DNA of 64,000 nt from Mycobacterium shinjukuense (GCF_010730055.1 NZ_AP022575.1:1984001-2048000); one strand, 5' to 3'. Positions 43,815-53,285 are shown, numbered from the stretch's first letter. Notes: generated by a model from the letters alone, not told the origin. Program-made: numbers and translations.

Positions 43815-43869
43815 CGCCGCCGCTCTCCCCCACAAGCGGGCGGTGCCCCCGCCGCATCGTCGCCACCGC
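43815..43869 (-). repeat. MIRU-like intergenic repeat copy between ribA2 and ribH
   Basis: Read on the - strand this is gcgacgatgcgg, gggggcaccgcccgcttgtg, ggggagagcggcggcg, then the ribH ATG. It is the same sequence and the same distance to a start codon as the repeat before opcA at 3008-3096. It contains the cccgctt-type hairpin and supplies the ribosome-binding site of ribH. Here there is one 26-bp unit instead of two. Confidence 0.75.
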
Positions 43870-45156
43870 TCACAAAGCACCGCCGAATTCGCCCGGCAGG
43901 TGGACGGATTCCTGGAGATCACCGAAATCGTCCAGCCCGGCCAGGTCGTGGCCCATCTTGTCGCGTTTGGTCAACAGGTAGCGGATGTTGTCGGCGTTGG
44001 CCCGCACCGGCAGCGGCACCCGCTCGATGATGTGCAGCCCGTACCCATCCAGCCCAACCCGTTTGGCCGGGTTGTTGGTCAACAGCCGCATCGAACGCAC
44101 CCCCAGGTCGACGAGGATCTGCGCACCGATGCCGTAATCCCGTGCATCGGCCGGCAGCCCAAGCCTGAGGTTGGCGTCCACGGTGTCGGCGCCGGCGTCT
44201 TGCAGCTGGTAGGCCTGCAGTTTGTGCATCAGGCCGATGCCGCGGCCCTCGTGGCCGCGCATGTAGAGCACCACCCCGCGCCCCTCCCGGGCGACCATGG
44301 CCATCGCGGCGTCTAGCTGGGGCCCGCAATCGCAGCGACGCGAGCCAAACACGTCACCGGTCAAGCACTCCGAGTGCACCCGCACCAACACGTCGTCGCC
44401 GTCGGCGTTCGGCCCGGCGATCTCACCGCGAACCAGCGCGACGTGTTCCACGTCCTCGTAGATGCTGGTGTAGCCGATGGCGCGGAACTCCCCGTGCCGG
44501 GTGGGAATCCGGGCCTCGGCGACGCGCTCGATGTGCTTCTCGTGTTTGCGCCGCCACTCGATCAGGTCGGCGATGGTAATCAGCGCCAGGCCATGCTCAT
44601 CGGCGAAGACCCGCAACTCGTCGGTCTGGGCCATCGCGCCCTCGTCCTTCTGACTGACGATCTCGCAGATCGCGCCCGCGGGTTGCAGCCCGGCCAGCCG
44701 GGCCAGATCCACGGCGGCCTCCGTGTGGCCCGGCCGGCGCAGCACACCGCCGTCCTTGGCCCGCAACGGCACCACGTGACCGGGGCGGGTGAAATCGTCG
44801 GCGACACTGGTCGGATCGGCCAGCAACCGCATCGTGGTCGCCCGGTCAGAGGCCGAAATACCTGTCCCCACACCATTTTTCGCATCGACGGTCACGGTAT
44901 AGGCGGTGCCGTGCTTGTCCTGGTTGACCGCGTACATCGGTAACAGGCCCAACCGGTCGCAGATCGCGCCGTCCAACGGCACGCACAGGTATCCCGAGGT
45001 GTAGCGAACCATGAAGGCCACCATCTCCGGCGTCGCCTTCTCGGCGGCGAAGATCAGGTCACCCTCGTTCTCCCGGTCCTCATCGTCGATGACGATGACG
45101 GCCTTGCCCGCCGCAATGTCGGCAACCGCCCGCTCGACGGAGTCCAACCTCGTCAT
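43870..45156 (-). CDS. ribA2: Bifunctional DHBP synthase / GTP cyclohydrolase II
   Basis: A 428-residue fusion supplying both branches of riboflavin synthesis. The N-terminal RibB domain has VIDDEDRENEGDLIFAAE and RPGHVVPLRAKDGGVLRRPG then HTEAAVDLARLAG. The C-terminal RibA domain has the zinc motif HSECLTGDVFGSRRCDCGPQ and the catalytic stretch YMRGHEGRGIGL. It lies between ribC and ribH on the same strand. The short genes Rv1413-Rv1414 found upstream of it in M. tuberculosis are absent. Confidence 0.95.
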   Translation of the reverse strand: MTRLDSVERAVADIAAGKAVIVIDDEDRENEGDLIFAAEKATPEMVAFMVRYTSGYLCVPLDGAICDRLGLLPMYAVNQDKHGTAYTVTVDAKNGVGTGISASDRATTMRLLADPTSVADDFTRPGHVVPLRAKDGGVLRRPGHTEAAVDLARLAGLQPAGAICEIVSQKDEGAMAQTDELRVFADEHGLALITIADLIEWRRKHEKHIERVAEARIPTRHGEFRAIGYTSIYEDVEHVALVRGEIAGPNADGDDVLVRVHSECLTGDVFGSRRCDCGPQLDAAMAMVAREGRGVVLYMRGHEGRGIGLMHKLQAYQLQDAGADTVDANLRLGLPADARDYGIGAQILVDLGVRSMRLLTNNPAKRVGLDGYGLHIIERVPLPVRANADNIRYLLTKRDKMGHDLAGLDDFGDLQESVHLPGEFGGAL

Positions 45157-45236
45157 GTTTGCTACCTAGCTGTCGGACCGGTGCACACGAAGCCCGCGTG
45201 TCGCCTTCAAGTATGAACCACCGTGTCGCCGGTGGC

Positions 45237-45860
45237 TTAGGTCTCGGCGACCACGTCATGCGGCCGCTGCAGCAGCCGTTCGACATACTTGGCGAGCACG
45301 TCCACCTCGAGGTTCACCCGGGTGCCCACCGGGGCAGGACCCAAGGTGGTGAGCTCTCGGGTCGTCGGGATCAGCGACACCTCGAACCAGTCCCGGGGGT
45401 CGGCGCCGAGCCCGGACACCGTCAGGGAAATCCCGTCGACGGTGATCGACCCCTTCTCGACGACGTAGCGAGCCACCGAGGCCGGCATCTCGATGCGCAC
45501 CACGTCCCAGTGCTCCGACGGCGTTCGCGCGACCAGCACGCCGGTGCCATCCACGTGTCCCTGCACGATGTGCCCGCCGAGCCGGCTGCCCAGGGCGGCG
45601 GCGCGCTCTAGGTTCACCCGGCTGCCCGGGCGCAGGCCGCCCAGATTGGATCGCCGCAGCGTCTCGGCCATCACGTCGGCGCTGAATTGACCGTCGGGCA
45701 GCACGTCGACAACGGTCAGGCAGACCCCGTTGACGGCGATGGAATCGCCGTGGCCGGCGTCGGCGGTGACGGTGGGGCCCCGGATGATCAGCCGGGCCGC
45801 GTCGGCGAGGGCCTCCCGGCCGGTCACCTCGCCGAGTTCCTCGACAATTCCGGTGAACAT
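45237..45860 (-). CDS. ribC: Riboflavin synthase alpha chain
   Basis: A 207-residue riboflavin synthase made of two homologous barrels, dismutating lumazine to riboflavin. It begins MFTGIVEELGEV, the family signature. The first repeat has SIAVNGVCLTVVD and the second GSITVDGISLTVSG. ATG 45860 is the start. It faces lprG divergently across 84 bp, and is followed by ribA2 after 80 bp. No RFN riboswitch-like fold is visible in the short leader. Confidence 0.94.
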   Translation of the reverse strand: MFTGIVEELGEVTGREALADAARLIIRGPTVTADAGHGDSIAVNGVCLTVVDVLPDGQFSADVMAETLRRSNLGGLRPGSRVNLERAAALGSRLGGHIVQGHVDGTGVLVARTPSEHWDVVRIEMPASVARYVVEKGSITVDGISLTVSGLGADPRDWFEVSLIPTTRELTTLGPAPVGTRVNLEVDVLAKYVERLLQRPHDVVAET

Positions 45861-45931
45861 CGCACCAGGTTAGTGACTCTCGCCGGGGACCGGCACCCCG
45901 GTCGTTCACCGGCCGCGCTCACCGCACCCTC

Positions 45932-45937
45932 TACGAT
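45932..45937 (+). promoter_or_regulatory. Leaderless promoter -10 box for lprG-P55
   Basis: TACGAT fits TANNNT and ends 7 nt before ATG 45945, placing the transcript start at the ATG. No Shine-Dalgarno sequence suits this ATG. An in-frame ATG at 45936 overlaps the box and would not be in such an RNA. Confidence 0.5.
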
Positions 45938-45944
45938 GCAGGGT

Positions 45945-46646
45945 ATGCACTCCCACCGCCGTGGATTCGCCGTCCTCGCCGCCCTGGGCATCGCGACCGC
46001 CCTGATCGCCGGCTGCTCGTCGGGCTCAAAGCCGAGCGGCGGACCGCTGCCCGACGCGGCGACGCTGGTCAAGCAGGCCACCGAGCAGACCAAGGGGGTC
46101 AAAAGCGCCCACCTGGTGCTGACGGTGAACGGCAAAATCCCGGGCTTGTCCATGAAGACCCTGACCGGCGATCTCACCACCAACCCGACGGCCGCGACGG
46201 GAAACGTCAAGCTCACGTTGGGAGGGTCTGACATCGATGCCAACTTCGTGGTCTTCGACGGCAACCTGTATGCCACCCTTACCCCGAACAAATGGAGCGA
46301 CTTCGGGCCGGCCGCCGACATCTACGATCCCTCGCAGATCCTGAACCCCGACGTCGGCCTGGCCAACGTGCTGGCGAACTTCAACGACGCCAAAGCCGAA
46401 GGCCGCGACACCATCAACGGGCAGAGCACCATCCGGGTCAGCGGAAAGGTTTCGGCCGAGGCGGTGAACAAGATTGCGCCGCCGTTTGGCGCAACGGAGC
46501 CGGTTCCGGGCACCGTCTGGATCCAGGAGGCCGCCGATCACCAGCTGGCACAGGCCAAGCTGGAGCGGGGCTCGGGCAATTCCGTGCAGATGACCTTGTC
46601 GAAGTGGGGCGAGCAGGTGAACGTCACCAAGCCCCCGGTGAGCTGA
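45945..46646 (+). CDS. lprG: Lipoprotein LprG
   Basis: A 233-residue lipoprotein of the LppX/LprAFG family. The signal peptide ends in the lipobox LIAGC (cysteine near residue 23). The mature part is a hydrophobic-cavity fold that carries triacylated lipids and lipoglycans to the outer envelope, with VNGKIPGL, FVVFDGNLYATLTPNKWSDF and GAT-EPVPGTVWIQ blocks. It works with the P55 transporter encoded immediately after it (stop and start overlap). ATG 45945 is selected from the leaderless promoter geometry; ATG 45936 would add three residues. Confidence 0.93.
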   Translation: MHSHRRGFAVLAALGIATALIAGCSSGSKPSGGPLPDAATLVKQATEQTKGVKSAHLVLTVNGKIPGLSMKTLTGDLTTNPTAATGNVKLTLGGSDIDANFVVFDGNLYATLTPNKWSDFGPAADIYDPSQILNPDVGLANVLANFNDAKAEGRDTINGQSTIRVSGKVSAEAVNKIAPPFGATEPVPGTVWIQEAADHQLAQAKLERGSGNSVQMTLSKWGEQVNVTKPPVS

Positions 46647-48223
46647 TGAGGATGCGGGCGGGGCGCCGAGTCGCGATCGGCGCGGGCAGTCTCGCGGTGC
46701 TGCTGGGCGCGCTGGACACCTATGTCGTGGTCACCATCATGCGCGACATCATGAACGACGTCGGCATCCCGATTAACCAGCTGCAACGGATCACCTGGAT
46801 CGTCACGATGTACCTGCTGGGCTACATCGCCGCGATGCCGCTGCTGGGCCGCGCCTCCGACCGGTTCGGCCGCAAGCTGCTGCTGCAGGTCAGCCTGGCC
46901 CTGTTCCTGATCGGTTCGGTGGTCACGGCGTTGGCCGGCGATTTCGGCAGCTTCCATGTACTGATCGCCGGCCGCACCGTCCAGGGCGTCGCCAGCGGCG
47001 CGTTGCTGCCGGTGACCCTTGCTCTGGGGGCTGACTTGTGGTCGCAGCGCACCCGCGCCGGTGTGCTCGGCGGGATCGGCGCCGCGCAGGAACTCGGCAG
47101 CGTGTTGGGCCCGCTGTACGGCATCTTCATCGTCTGGTTGCTGCACGAGTGGCAGTACGTGTTCTGGATCAACGTCCCGCTGACGCTGGTCGCCATGGCG
47201 ATGATCCACTTCAGCCTGCCGGCACACGACCGCAGCGCCCAGCCGGAGAAGGTCGACCTGGTCGGCGGTGTGCTGCTGGCGATCGCGCTGGGACTCGCCG
47301 TCATCGGGCTCTACAATCCCAGCCCGGACGGCAAACAGGTGCTGCCTGACTACGGACCTCCCCTCTTGGTCGGGGCAGCCGTTGCCGCGGCGGCGTTCTT
47401 CGTCTGGGAACGGGTGGCGCGCACCCGGCTGATCGAGCCGGCCGGGGTGCAATTCCGGCCGTTCCTGTCCGCGCTGGGCGCGTCGGTCGCGGCGGGGGCG
47501 GCGCTGATGGTGACGCTGGTCAACGTGGAGCTGTTCGGTCAGGGCGTGCTGCAGATGGACCAGGGCCAAGCGGCCGGAATGCTGCTGTGGTTTCTGATCG
47601 CGCTGCCGATCGGGGCGGTGGCGGGCGGGTGGATCGCCACCAGGGCCGGCGACCGCGCGGTGACCTGCATCGGGCTGCTCATCGCGGCCGGCGGATATTG
47701 GCTGATTTCCTCCTGGCCGGTGGACCTGTTGGCCCACCGGCACCACATCCTCGGGCTGTTCACGGTGCCGGCGATGCGCACCGACCTGCTGGTGGCCGGT
47801 GTCGGCCTGGGGCTGGTGATCGGCCCGTTGTCGTCGGCCACGTTGCGGGTCGTCCCGGCGGCGCAGCACGGCATCGCCTCGGCGGCGGTGGTGGTGGCCC
47901 GGATGACCGGCATGTTGATCGGCGTGGCCGCGCTCAGCGCCTGGGGCTTGTACCGGTTCAACCAGATCCTGGCGGGGTTGTCGGCGGCGATTCCGCCCAA
48001 CGCCACCCTGTTGGAACGCGCGGCCGCGATCGGGGCCCAGTACCAGAAGGCGTACGCGCTGATGTACGGGGAGATCTTCACGATCACCGCGATCGTGTGC
48101 GTGTTCGGCGCCGCGCTGGGCCTGTTGATCAGCGGCCGCAAGGAACACGCCGAGGAACCGCAGATCCGCGAGCGGCAGCCCGTCGCGCCCCCGGCGCGAG
48201 CCGCTACCGAGCCACCAGGCTGA
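46646..48223 (+). CDS. MFS transporter P55 (Rv1410c-like)
   Basis: A 525-residue major facilitator with 14 predicted membrane segments. The first loop has LGRASDRFGRKLLLQVSLA (MFS motif A); motif C is GGIGAAQELGSVLGPLYG. With LprG it exports triacylglycerol-type lipids and affects drug tolerance. ATG 46646 overlaps the lprG stop (TGATG); ATG 46652 is an equally possible start. Its 3' end overlaps the convergent ribG gene by 20 bp. Confidence 0.93.
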   Translation: MRMRAGRRVAIGAGSLAVLLGALDTYVVVTIMRDIMNDVGIPINQLQRITWIVTMYLLGYIAAMPLLGRASDRFGRKLLLQVSLALFLIGSVVTALAGDFGSFHVLIAGRTVQGVASGALLPVTLALGADLWSQRTRAGVLGGIGAAQELGSVLGPLYGIFIVWLLHEWQYVFWINVPLTLVAMAMIHFSLPAHDRSAQPEKVDLVGGVLLAIALGLAVIGLYNPSPDGKQVLPDYGPPLLVGAAVAAAAFFVWERVARTRLIEPAGVQFRPFLSALGASVAAGAALMVTLVNVELFGQGVLQMDQGQAAGMLLWFLIALPIGAVAGGWIATRAGDRAVTCIGLLIAAGGYWLISSWPVDLLAHRHHILGLFTVPAMRTDLLVAGVGLGLVIGPLSSATLRVVPAAQHGIASAAVVVARMTGMLIGVAALSAWGLYRFNQILAGLSAAIPPNATLLERAAAIGAQYQKAYALMYGEIFTITAIVCVFGAALGLLISGRKEHAEEPQIRERQPVAPPARAATEPPG

Positions 48224-49250
48224 GCAGCAGATCCGGGCCGACCTGCTCGACGCTGTCGAACTGCCAGCGCAACGCGTGCGCGATGCTGGACACCCCGACG
48301 TCGTCGACCGCGGTGACCGGCCCGCCGAGCAGGATCGGCGCGACATAGGCCAGGATCCGGTTGATCGCTCCGGCCCGCAGGAAGGCGCCGGCCAGGGTGG
48401 GCCCGCCCTCCAGCAGCACGTCGGTGCGGTCGGCCAACGCCCGGAGCACTTCCACGGGGTCGTGGGTGCGGATCACCATGGTGCGCGAATCGTCGTTGAG
48501 CACCCGGGCTTCCGGCGGTAGGTCGCGCATCCCCACCACCACCCGCAGCGGCTGCTGCGGGGCCAGCGAGCCGTCGGGCAGCCGGGCGGTCAGGGCCGGG
48601 TCGTCGGCCAGCACCGTGCCGGTGCCGACCACGATCGCGTCGGCGAGGGCGCGACGGCGATGCAGGTCCGCGCGCGCGGCCTCGCTGGAGATCCACTGGC
48701 TCGAGCCGTCGGCCGCGGCGCTGCGGCCGTCGATGCTGGTGGCGTATTTCCACGTCACGTGCGGCAGCCCGGTCCGTTGCTTGTGCAGCCACTCCCGCAG
48801 CGGTCCGGCCGCCACCCGATCGGCCAGCACGCCGGACCGCACATGCACCCCGGCCGAGGCCAGCCGGGCGGCGCCGCCGGCGGCCATCGGGTTGGGGTCG
48901 GCGACGGCGTAAATCACCGTCCCCACCCTGGCCTCCAGCAGCGCGTTCACGCAGGGCGGCGTCTTGCCGTAGTGGTTGCACGGCTCCAGGGTGATCACCG
49001 CGATGCCGCCCGCGGCCAAGCCGCCGGCCCGCCGCAGCGCCACCACCTCGGCGTGGTCGCTGCCGGCCGGACCGGTGGCGCCGACGCCGACGACCACGCC
49101 GTTGGGGTCCACGATGACGGCCCCGACCGGCGGGTTGGGGTAGGTGCTGCCCTTGACCCTGTTGGCGTGGTCGATGGCCAACTGCATCGCGGCGTCGATG
49201 CTGTTGACCGACTTGGGCGTGTTCGGCAGTTGGTTCTGCTGATGGTTCAT
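48204..49250 (-). CDS. ribG: Riboflavin-specific deaminase/reductase
   Basis: A 348-residue bifunctional RibD/RibG: N-terminal zinc deaminase with GSDHAEVVALRRAGG and LEPCNHYGKTPPCVNALL, and C-terminal reductase with KYATSIDGRSAAADGSSQWI and VLLEGGPTLAGAFL. It performs the second and third steps from GTP to riboflavin. ATG 49250 lies 7 bp after the rpe stop; upstream in-frame starts would overlap rpe heavily. It is separated from the other rib genes by lprG-P55. Confidence 0.94.
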   Translation of the reverse strand: MNHQQNQLPNTPKSVNSIDAAMQLAIDHANRVKGSTYPNPPVGAVIVDPNGVVVGVGATGPAGSDHAEVVALRRAGGLAAGGIAVITLEPCNHYGKTPPCVNALLEARVGTVIYAVADPNPMAAGGAARLASAGVHVRSGVLADRVAAGPLREWLHKQRTGLPHVTWKYATSIDGRSAAADGSSQWISSEAARADLHRRRALADAIVVGTGTVLADDPALTARLPDGSLAPQQPLRVVVGMRDLPPEARVLNDDSRTMVIRTHDPVEVLRALADRTDVLLEGGPTLAGAFLRAGAINRILAYVAPILLGGPVTAVDDVGVSSIAHALRWQFDSVEQVGPDLLLSLVAR

Positions 49251-49257
49251 GGCCGGC

Positions 49258-49947
49258 TCACAGGCCCAGATGCGCGGACGCGGCGGCGGCTTGGCGCCGC
49301 AATGCCCGCACGGCGGCCTCCGGGTCGGCCGCGCCGTAGACCGCCGATCCGGCGACGAAGCAGTCGACACCCGCCTCCGCGGCCTGCTCGATCGTGTCTT
49401 CGTTGATGCCGCCGTCGATTTCCACCAGGATCGTCAACTCCCCCGCATCCACCATCTTGCGTACTGTACGCACCTTGCCCAGCACCTCGGGGATGAAACT
49501 CTGGCCGCCGAAGCCGGGTTCGACCGACATGACGAGCAGGGTGTCAAAGTGCGGCAGGATTTCCAGGTACGGCTCCAGCGGGGTCCCCGGCTTCACGCTG
49601 ATCCCAGCTTTGGCGCCGGCGGCCCGGATATCGCGGGCGACCGCGACCGGATCGTCGGTGGCCTCGGCGTGGAAGGTGACGTTGTAGGCCCCCGCTTCGG
49701 CATACGGCGGTGCCCACCGATCCGGGTTCTCGATCATCAAATGGCAATCCATCGGGATGTCGGTGGCGGCCAGCAGGCTCTCCACCACCGGCAGTCCGAT
49801 CGTCAGGTTCGGCACGAAGTGGCCGTCCATGACGTCGACGTGCAACCAGTCGGCGCCTGTTACGGCGGCCGCCTCGTCGGCGAGCCTGGCGAAATCAGCG
49901 GCCAGGATCGATGGCGCGATCAGCGGTCCGGCCGGGCTGGGGGGCAT
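49258..49947 (-). CDS. rpe: Ribulose-phosphate 3-epimerase
   Basis: A 229-residue TIM-barrel epimerase of the pentose phosphate pathway. Signature blocks: IAPSILAADFARLADE, HVDVMDGHFVPNLTIG with metal ligands, VMSVEPGFGGQSFIPE and EIDGGINEDTI. ATG 49947 gives the family N-terminus; the 10-bp spacing after rsmB suggests one operon fmt-rsmB-rpe-ribG on the - strand. Confidence 0.95.
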   Translation of the reverse strand: MPPSPAGPLIAPSILAADFARLADEAAAVTGADWLHVDVMDGHFVPNLTIGLPVVESLLAATDIPMDCHLMIENPDRWAPPYAEAGAYNVTFHAEATDDPVAVARDIRAAGAKAGISVKPGTPLEPYLEILPHFDTLLVMSVEPGFGGQSFIPEVLGKVRTVRKMVDAGELTILVEIDGGINEDTIEQAAEAGVDCFVAGSAVYGAADPEAAVRALRRQAAAASAHLGL

Positions 49948-49957
49948 GTTCGACAGA

Positions 49958-51343
49958 CTACTGAGCGCCCGGCAGGCGACGCAGCGCGGCCGCGAACATG
50001 GCGTCGGTGCCGTGCCGGTGCGGCCAGAGCTGCACGTGGGGCCCGTCGCCCAGCCCCGCGTTGACGGGCGCGAACAGCGGCCGGGTGTCCAGCGCGGCCA
50101 CCGGATGCCGGCGCAGCGCGTCGCCCACCACGCCCGAGGTTTCGGCCAGGTGCGGCGAGCAGGTCGCGTAGAGCACCACACCCCCCGGCCGGGTCAGGTC
50201 GATCGCGGCGGCCAGCAGCTCGCGCTGCAGCTTGGCCAGCGCGGGCAGATCGGCCGGCTGACGCCGCCACCGCGCCTCGGGCCGCCGGCGCAACGCACCC
50301 AGCCCGGTGCATGGTGCGTCGACCAGCACCCGGTCGAAGACCGGTTCGAAATCGGTGTGCCGCCCGTCGACCCGCACGACCTCGACCGGCAACCCGCGGG
50401 TGTTGGCAACCACCAGCTCGGCGCGGTGCGCCGACGGTTCCACCGCGGTCACCCGCGCCCCTGATGGGGCACCGAGCGCCGCCAGCAGCGCCGTCTTGGC
50501 GCCGGGGCCCGCGCACAAGTCCAGCCACCGTCCGGCGTCGCCGTCGACCGGGGCCAGCGTCAGCGCCCGGGCCACCAACTGGCTGCCCTCGTCCTGGACC
50601 AGGGCTTGGCCGTGGCGCACCGGGACCAGCCGTCCGGGGTCGCCGCCGGGCAGGTACACCGCATGCGGTGAGTACCGGCCGACGCTGCCGTGCACGGCAT
50701 CGGCCAGCTCGGCGGCCGTCAGCCGCCCGGGCAGGGCCGCCAGGTGCACCTGCGGCCGCTCGTCGTCGCTGGCCAGCGCCGCGTCCAGGTCGGCGGCCGC
50801 CGCCGCGCCCAGCGCGTCGGCGAAGGCCTGGGCGATCCAGCGCGGGTGGGCGTGCACGAACGCGGCGTGCCCGACGGGATCGAGGTGCGGGTCGGGGGCC
50901 AGCTCGGCAACCCAGGACAGCTCGTCTCGCCCGGCGATGGCACGCAGCACGGCATTGACGAAACCTGCTCGCGCCGAATCGAGTTCGCTGCTGGCCGCAT
51001 CGACCGTGGTGGACACCGCGGCGTGTGCGTCGACCCGGGTGCGCAGTAGCTGGTAGGCACCCAGCCGCAGCAGGTCGAGCAGCACCGGATCGATCGCCTC
51101 GGGTGAGCGTCCGGAGGCCGCACCGATGATCGCGTCCAGCAGGCCCCGGGCCCGGCAGGTGCCGTAGGTCAGCTCGGTGGCAAAGGCGGCGTCGCGGCCG
51201 GTGATGCCGCGCTCGCGCAGCAGGGCGGGCAGCACCAAGTTCACGTATGCGTCGCGCTCGCTGACCGCCCGCAACGCCTCGAACGCCGCGCGGCGCGCCG
51301 GATCCAGCGGCCGCCGGCGCGGGCCACGCGGTTTCGCGGTCAC
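49958..51343 (-). CDS. rsmB: 16S rRNA (cytosine-C5) methyltransferase RsmB/Fmu
   Basis: A 461-residue RNA m5C methyltransferase. The N-terminal NusB-like domain (about residues 20-150) is followed by the SAM-binding domain: LDLCAGPGAKTALLAALGA (motif I), VDAPCTGLGALRRRPEARW (motif IV with PC), and LYATCSPHLAE holding the catalytic Cys (motif VI). The GTG start at 51343 overlaps the fmt stop (GTGA). Corresponds to fmu (Rv1407). Confidence 0.94.
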   Translation of the reverse strand: MTAKPRGPRRRPLDPARRAAFEALRAVSERDAYVNLVLPALLRERGITGRDAAFATELTYGTCRARGLLDAIIGAASGRSPEAIDPVLLDLLRLGAYQLLRTRVDAHAAVSTTVDAASSELDSARAGFVNAVLRAIAGRDELSWVAELAPDPHLDPVGHAAFVHAHPRWIAQAFADALGAAAAADLDAALASDDERPQVHLAALPGRLTAAELADAVHGSVGRYSPHAVYLPGGDPGRLVPVRHGQALVQDEGSQLVARALTLAPVDGDAGRWLDLCAGPGAKTALLAALGAPSGARVTAVEPSAHRAELVVANTRGLPVEVVRVDGRHTDFEPVFDRVLVDAPCTGLGALRRRPEARWRRQPADLPALAKLQRELLAAAIDLTRPGGVVLYATCSPHLAETSGVVGDALRRHPVAALDTRPLFAPVNAGLGDGPHVQLWPHRHGTDAMFAAALRRLPGAQ

Positions 51344-52275
51344 GATGCCCGGGCGGCGGGGCCGAGTCGGGCGCCACGGGCCCAGTCGGCGGCGTTCATC
51401 AGCTTCTTGCCCGGGGCCTGAACCTGGCCCAGCCGCACCGGCACCGAACCGGTGCCGATCCATACGCTTTTTCGGTCGACGTGAATGGCACCGGGCGGCA
51501 GAGACTTGGGGGACTCGTCGACCTGCACGGGGCCGAGTTTGACGCGCAGGTCACCGATGAGCGTCCAGGCACCCGGGTTGGGGGTGACGGCGCGGATCCG
51601 ACGCTCGATCACCGGCGCCGGCAGATCCCAGCGCACCCGGGCCTGCTGCACAGTGATTTTCGGGGCCAGGCTGACCCCATCGGCCGGTTGCGGTCGCGGG
51701 GTCAGCGTCTGGTCAGCGATGCCGTCCAGCGTGGTCTCCAGCAGGGCCGCCCCCGAAACGGCAAGCCGCTGCAGCAGATCGCCCGCGGTGTCGGTCGCCC
51801 GGATGGTCTCGGTGACCACACCGTAGACCGGTCCGGAGTCCAGGCTGGGCTCGATCTGAAACGTTGTGGCCCCGGTGATGGTGTCGCCCGCGGCGATGGC
51901 GGCCTGCACCGGTGCCGCGCCACGCCAGGCGGGCAGCAGCGAGAAGTGCAGGTTGACCCAGCCGCGGGGGGGAACCGCCAGCAGCGCATCGCCCAGCAGC
52001 GCGCCGTAGGCCACCACCGCGCAACACTCGGGGGCCAGCTCGGACAGCGCGGCGACGAACTCCGCCGAATTCGGCCGGGGCGGCCGCAGCACCGGGATGC
52101 CACGATCGAGTGCCTCGCGGGCCACCGGTGACGGCGTGGGCTTGCCCCGCCGACCCGAGGCGGCATCGGGCCGGGTCAGCACCGCGATGACGTCGTGGCG
52201 GGGCGAATCGATGAGCCGACACAGCGCGGGCAGCGCGGATTCCGGGGTGCCGGCAAAGACGAGGCGCACCGCCAC
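51340..52275 (-). CDS. fmt: Methionyl-tRNA formyltransferase
   Basis: A 311-residue enzyme formylating initiator Met-tRNA. The catalytic N-H-D residues are recognisable in NLHFSLLPAWRGAAPVQAAI and FQIEPSLDSGPVY; the loop LTRPDAASGRRGKP binds the formyl donor side. The C-terminal OB-like domain contains RRIRAVTPNPGAW. The start is GTG 52275 (a second in-frame GTG lies two codons in). It is the first gene of fmt-rsmB-rpe-ribG. Confidence 0.95.
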   Translation of the reverse strand: MAVRLVFAGTPESALPALCRLIDSPRHDVIAVLTRPDAASGRRGKPTPSPVAREALDRGIPVLRPPRPNSAEFVAALSELAPECCAVVAYGALLGDALLAVPPRGWVNLHFSLLPAWRGAAPVQAAIAAGDTITGATTFQIEPSLDSGPVYGVVTETIRATDTAGDLLQRLAVSGAALLETTLDGIADQTLTPRPQPADGVSLAPKITVQQARVRWDLPAPVIERRIRAVTPNPGAWTLIGDLRVKLGPVQVDESPKSLPPGAIHVDRKSVWIGTGSVPVRLGQVQAPGKKLMNAADWARGARLGPAARAS

Positions 52276-52338
52276 AGTGTAAGAAGCTCCGCGGACGTGT
52301 CGTAGGCCACAATCCCGCGGATCGGATTCTTAGCCAGT

Positions 52339-52380
52339 TATAATATTGCTATTGCATACTATGTCTAGTGGATATTCTTG
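52339..52380 (+). promoter_or_regulatory. AT-rich promoter/operator region of methyltransferase 1
   Basis: An AT-rich island in GC-rich surroundings holds a perfect TATAAT (52339-52344) and, at 52365-52380, CTAGTGGATATTCTTG. The same motif (CTAGCGGACATGATTG) recurs upstream of the paralogous gene at 53865-53880, with 12 of 16 positions shared. It is a candidate binding site for the MarR protein encoded between the two genes. Confidence 0.55.
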
Positions 52381-52460
52381 ATGTCCCGCGCCGGTGACGA
52401 CGACGTCCCAGCAACCCGGCCCCTTCCCCTTCCTTCCCCTTCCTTTCCGAGGAGGTCTGA

Positions 52461-53285
52461 ATGACGATCCACACACCCATCCGCGAGGACGAATCGCTCG
52501 CGGCCACCCATCGGGCGCTGTGGGCGCTGGGCGACTATGCCCTGATGGCCGAAGAGGTGATGGCCCCGCTCGGCCCAATCCTGGTCGCCGCCGCGGGAAT
52601 TGGGCCCGGCGTGCGAGTGCTCGACGTGGCCGCCGGCTCGGGCAACATCTCGCTGCCCGCAGCCCGGACCGGTGCCACCGTCGTCTCCACCGACCTCACC
52701 CCGGAACTGTTGCAGCGGTCCCGGGCCAGGGCCACCGAACTTGGGTTGACGCTCGAATATCGGGAAGCCAACGCGCAGGCATTGCCGTTCGACGACGACG
52801 AGTTCGACGCCGTGATCTCGGCCATCGGCGTGATGTTCGCGCCGGATCACCAGTGCGCCGCCAACGAATTGGTCCGGGTCTGCCGGCCCGGCGGGACGAT
52901 CGGCGTGATCAGCTGGACCCCGGAAGGGTTCTTCGGCCGGATGCTGGCCACCATCCGGCCATACCGTCCGAGCCTGTCGGCGGCTTTGCCGCCGTCGGCA
53001 CTGTGGGGACGTGAAGCCTACCTCACCGGTCTGCTGGGAGACCGCGTCACCGGCGTCACGACGGCGCGCAAATCGTTGGAGGTGACGCGGTTCGGCACCG
53101 CACGGGCCGTGCATGACTACTTCAAGCAACACTACGGCCCGACCATCGAGGCGTATGAAAACATCGGCGACAACGCCGTGCTGGCCGCCGAGCTGGACGC
53201 GCAACTTGTCGAACTCGCGGCAGACTACCTCACCGACGGTGTGATGGGGTGGGAGTACTTGCTGGCCACCGCCGAAAAGCGGTGA
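52461..53285 (+). CDS. SAM-dependent methyltransferase 1 (Rv1405c-like)
   Basis: A 274-residue class I methyltransferase. SAM motif I is VRVLDVAAGSGNISLPAA, followed by STDLTPELLQRSRARATELG and a motif near EANAQALPFDDDEFDAVISA. It is a paralogue of the gene at 53924 (shared LWALGDYALMAEEV-like start and MEWEYL-like end). The ATG follows a strong ribosome site (CCGAGGAGG). The substrate is unknown. In M. tuberculosis the pair is acid-induced and controlled by the adjacent MarR regulator, as I recall. Confidence 0.88.
   Translation: MTIHTPIREDESLAATHRALWALGDYALMAEEVMAPLGPILVAAAGIGPGVRVLDVAAGSGNISLPAARTGATVVSTDLTPELLQRSRARATELGLTLEYREANAQALPFDDDEFDAVISAIGVMFAPDHQCAANELVRVCRPGGTIGVISWTPEGFFGRMLATIRPYRPSLSAALPPSALWGREAYLTGLLGDRVTGVTTARKSLEVTRFGTARAVHDYFKQHYGPTIEAYENIGDNAVLAAELDAQLVELAADYLTDGVMGWEYLLATAEKR

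Noticed and set aside
43815..43922. N-terminal extension of RibH through the repeat
   Set aside because: It translates the MIRU-like repeat; the ATG at 43814 has the ribosome site and matches family length.
45861..45944. FMN riboswitch before ribC
   Set aside because: The leader is only tens of bases and shows none of the conserved RFN-element stems.
46538..48346. 602-codon - strand frame opposite P55
   Set aside because: Shadow of the MFS transporter; no recognisable domain.
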